Shown here: piece by piece, positions 63,651 through 64,000 of the stretch
Numbering within the stretch: the stretch's first letter is position 1
Layout of the letters: every line of letters begins with the position of its first letter
Assembly: GCF_003326675.1 (NCBI RefSeq)
Contig: NZ_JPWF01000014.1
Location: forward strand, 62,001 to 126,000
Length of the DNA stretch: 64,000 bases
Direction: 5' to 3'
Origin: Thalassospira profundimaris
GTDB lineage: Bacteria; Pseudomonadota; Alphaproteobacteria; Rhodospirillales; Thalassospiraceae
The notes under the pieces: model-generated
The model's database searches: none
What the model was told of the DNA's origin: nothing
What the model saw: only the letters and a program-made list of their open reading frames with translations
Made by a program: the position numbers and the translations under genes

Positions 63651-63970
63651 ATACCGGCGTTAGCGCGGCTGCAAGATCGCATGGCCTGGGGTACTGTTTC
63701 GGTGCACCGAAAGTTGATTCAGACATTCGCGCCGCTGCCGGATCCTTGGGCATGGGGCTTTACTGTGGTGCGCCGAGTTTTGATTCGGAAATCCTTTCGG
63801 CAGCCGGCTCAAACAGCATGGGACTGTGTCATGGAGTACATGGTTCTGACGTTGAAATCAGCTCTGCTGCCGGGTCGTGGAATAGAGGAACGTGTCACAT
63901 CGTATTGCGTTCTGATGTTGAAATCAGTGCCGCTGCGGGCTCGTTGGGCATGGGCCTTTATTGCGGATAA
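63485..63970 (+). CDS. multi-core lanthipeptide precursor A6, six modules
   Basis: A 161-residue peptide with leader SLEAWMACGGA (Trp15, Gly19-Gly20) followed by six modules that fill the rest. The acceptor/Cys pairs are Thr44/Cys50, Ser65/Cys71, Ser87/Cys94, Ser109/Cys115, Ser131/Cys137 and Ser153/Cys160, spaced six or seven apart; Cys residues repeat every 21 to 23. The module consensus is D-x-E-I-x-S/A-A-A-G-S-x-G-x-G-L-x-C. Modules 3 and 6 share AAAGSLGMGLYCG. It ends 30 bases before the window edge, so further precursors or an exporter may follow. Confidence 0.9.
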   Translation: MERMENVTEASLEAWMACGGASLAGETIGNASMMDDQIEAASFTYGGGACGVPNADTGVSAAARSHGLGYCFGAPKVDSDIRAAAGSLGMGLYCGAPSFDSEILSAAGSNSMGLCHGVHGSDVEISSAAGSWNRGTCHIVLRSDVEISAAAGSLGMGLYCG

Positions 63971-64000
63971 ATCTGAACTGGTCGGGAAATTGTGCAGCTT

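Noticed and set aside
62433-63970. Regular repeats considered as a CRISPR array or non-coding tandem repeat
   Set aside because: The repeats keep frame, vary at codon level and encode a consistent peptide module; there are no identical direct repeats separated by equal unique spacers.

Overview
The window comes from an alphaproteobacterial chromosome. The gene content (AddAB recombination pair, hemC/hemD with HemY-like and mitofilin-like neighbours, DUF1674, AmgK/MurU sugar recycling) and moderate GC point to Rhodospirillales, perhaps a Thalassospira-like marine bacterium. The order-level assignment is an inference from gene content; the genus is a guess.

From 1 to about 53.3 kb the window is mostly core chromosome. 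In order it holds: a partial tex; a small DUF1674 gene; a YdeP-type molybdopterin oxidoreductase; rpe and an rsmB-like methyltransferase; a membrane sugar-phosphate transferase and nucleotide-sugar dehydratase pair; a YdcJ/HglS-type dioxygenase; purH; an LLM flavin monooxygenase divergent from a four-gene iron-siderophore ABC operon with a Fur-box-like site between them; the hemC-hemD-mitofilin-hemY block, divergent from tsaD-gpsA-yciI-EVE-Rieske; two glycosyltransferases; infC with a non-canonical ATA start; rpmI-rplT and pheS-pheT; a sensor kinase; lepA; and a tightly overlapped run tsaE-amgK-murU-addB-addA followed by trxA.

From about 53.4 kb to the right edge the window changes character and holds a lanthipeptide system. 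One class II lanthionine synthetase (LanM, 1054 aa) has all the dehydratase catalytic residues and a CCG-type (Cys-Cys-Cys) zinc site of the kind known from the substrate-tolerant ProcM. Seven small precursor genes accompany it, one 3.2 kb upstream and six in a row downstream. All seven share a 20-residue leader with Trp15 and Gly19-Gly20 at identical positions. After the leader comes a variable number (1 to 7, 24 in total) of repeated core modules of the form [E/D]-[hydrophobic]-x-[S/A]-A-x-x-[S/T]-x(n)-C. Most modules could therefore form one small Ser/Thr-to-Cys ring each. At least five precursors share a promoter-like layout (TTGACA-like, 17 bp, TTCAAT or CCTAAT, 45 to 49 bases before the ATG), and several have their own terminator. 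Two paralogous GNAT acetyltransferases are divergently oriented next to the isolated precursor and next to lanM. No exporter, leader peptidase or immunity gene is seen before the window ends.

The tandem multi-core precursor family is the most unusual content here and is described module by module below.
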